In this document: positions 61,087 through 64,000 of the stretch, piece after piece
How the letters are laid out: the number at the start of each line of letters is the position of its first letter
How positions within the stretch are numbered: position 1 is the stretch's first letter
Source of the DNA: CAVZBW01 sp963778465
Lineage (GTDB): Bacteria > Actinomycetota > Acidimicrobiia > Acidimicrobiales > RAAP-2
Length of the DNA stretch: 64,000 nt
Assembly: GCA_963778465.1 (NCBI GenBank)
Contig: CAVZUK010000002.1
Span: 1,302,001 to 1,366,000 of the forward strand
Direction: 5' to 3'
Program-made: the position numbers and the translations under genes
Notes under the pieces: generated by a model
Databases searched by the model: none
Told to the model about the DNA's origin: nothing
What the model saw: the letters and a program-made list of their open reading frames with translations, nothing else

Positions 61087-62263
61087 ATGTTCCTCGAAGA
61101 ATCGCCATCGCAGCGCCAGCTCAGAGACGAGCTGCGTGCCTACTACGCAGCGATCCTCACACCGGAGGTCCGCGCCCGACTCGCCGGCCACGAGTCAGGG
61201 GATGAATTCCGGAGCATCGTGCGGCGCATCGGCGGCGACGGTTGGCTGGGCATCGGGTGGCCCAAGGAGTACGGGGGCCAGGGGCGACCCGCAACGGACC
61301 AGTTCATCTTCTTCGACGAGACGCGCCGGGCGGGGGCGCCGTTCCCCTTCGTCACGGTCAACACGGTCGGGCCCACGATCATGCGGTTCGGCACGCCGGA
61401 GCAAAAGGAGCACTTCCTTCCCGGGATCCTCTCGGGGGACGTCCACTTCGCCATCGGGTACACGGAGCCGGGAGCGGGCACCGACCTCGCCTCGCTGCGG
61501 ACCCGGGCGGTGCGCGACGGCGACCAGTACGTGATCAACGGCAACAAGGTCTTCACCAGCGGCGCGGACGGCGCGGACTACATCTGGCTGGCCACACGAA
61601 CGGATCCGGAGGCTCCCAAGCACAAGGGCATCTCGATCATCTGCGTGCCCACCACGACGCCGGGGTTCGAGTGGAGCCTGATCCGCACGGTCGGGGGGAA
61701 CACGACCACCGCCACCTACTACAAGGACGTCCGCGTTCCCGTGAACATGCGGGTGGGCGAGGAGAACGGAGGCTGGCGGATGATCACGACGCAGCTCAAC
61801 CACGAGCGGGTTGGGCTGGCGGCGTGGAGCGGCGTCACCGAGTCCCTCTTCGAGGACGTGGTCGCGTGGGCTGCGGGGCAACCGGCCGGCGACGGGCGGA
61901 CGGTGCTGGACCTCGAGTGGGTCCAGCACGATCTCGCCATCGCCTACGCCGAGATCGAGGCCATGAAGATGCTCGAATTGGCGGATGGCCACCCGGGTGG
62001 CGGACGACGAGATCACCGCGGGCGACTCGTCGGCCGCCAAGGTCTTCGGCACCGAGCGGACGATCGAGATCAGTCGCCTGCTGAGCGACGTCCTCGGGGC
62101 GGCCGGGTACCTGCCCGCCGGATCTCCCGGGGCGCTCCTGGACGGGCGCCTCGAGGCACACAGCCGCCAGGCGCAGATCAACACGTTCGGTGGTGGGGTC
62201 AACGAGGTCCAGCGCGAGATCGTGGCCGTGGCCTCGCTCGGGATGCACCGGGGAGCGAGATGA
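61087..62263 (+). CDS. Acyl-CoA dehydrogenase, FadE29-like alpha subunit (one apparent frameshift)
   Basis: Close paralogue of the ACAD at 55986. WLGIGWPKEYGGQGRPATDQ, FAIGYTEPGAGTDLASL, NGNKVFTSGADGADYIWLA and NHERVGLAAWSGVTESL occur in the first frame up to about 61978. The sequence then continues in the +1 frame (ATRVADDEITAGDSSAAKVF, LPAGSPGALLDGRLEAHS, FGGGVNEVQREIVAVASL). Removing one G near 61980 restores 391 aa, the same length as the paralogue. Left uncorrected, the first frame reads into the next gene and makes a false 742-aa fusion. Likely a sequencing indel, but a true mutation is possible. It heads the igr-like operon. Confidence 0.87.
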
Positions 62264-63315
62264 GTCCGGACGACAAGCAGTACCCCGATCACTCGGTCGA
62301 GCTGAGGTCCCTCGTCGGGCAGTCGCTGGGCCCGCCCGAGGTGGCGCGGGACCCGGTCAACCGCTCGATGATCCGTCACTGGGTCGAGGCGATGGGGGAC
62401 ACCAACCCCGTCTACCGCTCCGACGAGGAGGCACGATCGGTCGGGTTGCCGGGGGTCGTCGCACCGCCCACGATGTTGCAGGCCTGGGGTATGCGCGGGC
62501 TCACGGCCACGCTGGCCCTCGAGATCGAGCGGGCCGCGGGTGGCCCCGCCGGCGACGACCAGAACACCCAGGCCCGCATGATGTTGCTGCTCGATGACGA
62601 GGGATGCACCTCGGTGGTCGCGACCAACTGCGAGCAGCAGTACGTGCGCCCCCTTCGCCTCGGCGAGCGGCTCGTCTCGTCGTCGGTGGTGGAGGCCATC
62701 TCCGACGTGAAGGCGACGGCGCTCGGCGTCGGGCGGTTCGTCACGACGCGGCAGGACTTCGTGTCGCTCGACGGCGAGGGGTTCGCCGCCCTGGGTGACG
62801 ACGTCGATCCCGAGGCCCTGATGTCCGCCGGCGAGCCGGTGGCTACGATGCGCTTCCGGATCCTGAAGTTCCGCCCCGGCACGGGGGCCCCGGCCACCCG
62901 CCCTCGCCGGCCACGGCCCGCGCTCACGCAGGACAACGCGTTCTTCTTCGAGGGGACGCGGGAGCACAAGCTGCTCATCCAGCGGTGCACCTCCTGTGGC
63001 ACCCTGCGACACCCCCCGCTGCCCGCCTGCGCGAAGTGCCGATCGTTCGAGTGGGACACGGTCGAGGCATCGGGGCGCGGCACCCTCTACTCCTACGTGG
63101 TCGTGCACTACCCGCAGGTGCCGGCGTTCGACTACCCCTTGCCCATCGCCTTGGTCGAGCTCGAGGAAGGCACCCGGCTCGTGGCCAACGTCGACCTGCC
63201 CCCCGAGGAGCTGCGCATCGGCATGCCGCTCGTGGCCGGGTTCGCGGATTTCGACGAGGAGCTCTCCCTTCCCGTCTTCCAGGCGGAGGACGACCCCGGC
63301 AAGAGTGGCGCCTGA
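62260..63315 (+). CDS. MaoC-like/DUF35 fusion protein (ChsH2-like)
   Basis: Protein of 351 aa. Residues about 15-190 form a MaoC-type hotdog half (MIRHWVEAMGDTNPVYRSDE, VVAPPTMLQAWGM, QQYVRPLRLGERLVSSSVVE). Residues about 225-340 are DUF35: a rubredoxin-like zinc ribbon with CTSCG (about 243-247) and CAKC (about 258-261), then an OB fold (GRGTLYSYVVVHYPQVPAF). This combination is that of mycobacterial ChsH2, which works with ChsH1 as enoyl-CoA hydratase and binds the aldolase Ltp2 through DUF35. ATG overlaps the fadE stop (ATGA). ChsH1 and Ltp2 would be expected beyond the window edge. Confidence 0.87.
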   Translation: MSPDDKQYPDHSVELRSLVGQSLGPPEVARDPVNRSMIRHWVEAMGDTNPVYRSDEEARSVGLPGVVAPPTMLQAWGMRGLTATLALEIERAAGGPAGDDQNTQARMMLLLDDEGCTSVVATNCEQQYVRPLRLGERLVSSSVVEAISDVKATALGVGRFVTTRQDFVSLDGEGFAALGDDVDPEALMSAGEPVATMRFRILKFRPGTGAPATRPRRPRPALTQDNAFFFEGTREHKLLIQRCTSCGTLRHPPLPACAKCRSFEWDTVEASGRGTLYSYVVVHYPQVPAFDYPLPIALVELEEGTRLVANVDLPPEELRIGMPLVAGFADFDEELSLPVFQAEDDPGKSGA

Positions 63316-64000
63316 TGGACTTCCACTTCACCGAGGAGCAGCTCGCGGTAGCCGAGGCGGCCCAGGGGGTCGTCGACGGTCAGAGCACCGTCGAGCGGGT
63401 GAGCGCCGTCGAGGAGACCGAGGACCGCGTCGACCGGGAGCTCTGGGCGGCCCTGGCGGCAGCGGACCTTCTCGGCCTGCCCGTGCCCGAGTCCGAGGGC
63501 GGCGGAGGCCTGGGCCTCACCGAGGTCTGTCTCATGCTCGAGGCGCAGGCCAAGCGGGTCGCGCCGGTGCCCCTCTGGTCGACGTTGGTGCTCGGGGCGC
63601 TGCCCCTGGCGCGGTTCGGCTCGCCCGAGCAGCGCAAGGCGCTGCTGCCCGGTGTGGCGTCGGGCGAGACCTTCTTGTCGGCGGCACTGACCGAGGCGGC
63701 CATCAGCCTCGCCGGCCTACCGGCGGTGAGCGCAACCCCGTCCGCCTCCGGTTGGACACTGGTGGGCAGCTCGATGGCGGTGCCCCAGGCGCACCTCGCG
63801 GAGCGCATCCTCGTCCCGGCCAAGACGGCGTCCGACGAGGTCGTCGTGGCCCTGGTCGATCCGCAAGGCGAGGGGGTGCGGCTCGAGCGGGCGGTCACGA
63901 CCAACCGCGAGGTCCATCCTCATCTCCACCTGGAGGACGCGCCGGTATCGGACGGCGACCTCCTTGCCGGGCCGGCGGACGGGGTGGCCACCCTTTCGTG
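63315..64000 (+). CDS. Acyl-CoA dehydrogenase, FadE28-like beta subunit (3' partial)
   Basis: Open to the window end (228 codons seen). MDFHFTEEQLAVAEAAQGVV, DLLGLPVPESEGGGGLGLTE, RFGSPEQRKALLPGVASGE and SAALTEAAISLAGLPAVSA match the beta-type chain at 57246. ATG overlaps the preceding stop (TGATG), so fadE29-like, chsH2-like and fadE28-like are translationally coupled. The middle loop again lacks TEPxAGTD. As in the first pair, it would form a heteromeric dehydrogenase with the gene at 61087. Confidence 0.88.
   Translation, partial: MDFHFTEEQLAVAEAAQGVVDGQSTVERVSAVEETEDRVDRELWAALAAADLLGLPVPESEGGGGLGLTEVCLMLEAQAKRVAPVPLWSTLVLGALPLARFGSPEQRKALLPGVASGETFLSAALTEAAISLAGLPAVSATPSASGWTLVGSSMAVPQAHLAERILVPAKTASDEVVVALVDPQGEGVRLERAVTTNREVHPHLHLEDAPVSDGDLLAGPADGVATLS

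Noticed and set aside
61087..63315. Apparent 742-aa ACAD-MaoC-DUF35 fusion
   Set aside because: Residues about 298-391 are out-of-frame noise. The true ACAD end and the true MaoC start are both visible in other phases.

Overview
The window is high-GC DNA that fits an actinobacterium. The gene order mfd, SurA-like, mazG, eno, FtsB/DivIC-like, DUF501, Ppx/GppA follows the arrangement known from mycobacteria. Coenzyme F420 genes, LPLAT/epimerase pairs, CYP/FadE genes and DUF5719 are also typical of Actinobacteria. The genes look unlike any strain I know by sequence. My inference is an uncultured lineage near Acidimicrobiia, possibly a metagenome-derived genome.

Layout. 1-10790 (+): housekeeping block with transcription-repair coupling, periplasmic folding, nucleotide clean-up, glycolysis, cell division and polyphosphate/ppGpp metabolism. 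10995-19365: cell-envelope genes, namely two GT2 glycosyltransferases, a small membrane protein, a GT-C-like membrane protein, an epimerase/acyltransferase pair and a polyprenyl-phosphate glycosyltransferase. 19459-28864: mixed small enzymes (type B carboxylesterase, methyltransferase, alpha/beta hydrolase, mycothiol-type enzyme, sulfotransferase, acyl-ACP thioesterase, GNAT, BTAD protein) and one tRNA with anticodon UAA. 28875-54496: sugar-nucleotide and polysaccharide island (nucleotidyltransferase, two epimerase/reductases, three overlapping GT4 genes, a GT2/polytopic fusion, DUF5719, a second large membrane protein, phosphomannomutase, Trm112-like, Pgi/Pmi isomerase). cofE/cofD, a beta-lactamase-like hydrolase, an acyl-CoA synthetase, ftsH and a CPBP protease are interleaved with it. 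54554-64000: a steroid-side-chain-type catabolic locus with a thiolase, two FadE alpha/beta pairs, an F420-dependent LLM oxidoreductase, a cytochrome P450 and a MaoC/DUF35 protein.

How it works together. The polysaccharide genes can make and use GDP-mannose-type sugars (Pgi/Pmi, ManB, nucleotidyltransferase, reductase, GTs). The catabolic locus resembles the mycobacterial igr/KstR cholesterol region in gene content. Its two divergent promoter regions carry palindromes of the KstR type (AACnnGTT core) overlapping putative -10 boxes. CofD and CofE supply F420, which the LLM enzyme would use.

Recurring signals. Many transcription-unit starts have a TANNNT hexamer 6-10 nt before the start codon, which suggests leaderless or nearly leaderless mRNAs. 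Three genes (mfd, ftsH and a fadE) are each interrupted by a single-base indel, two of them in G-runs, so unresolved sequencing indels are likely. No gene-free stretch exceeds about 230 bases. I saw no CRISPR array, insertion sequence, integrase or rRNA.
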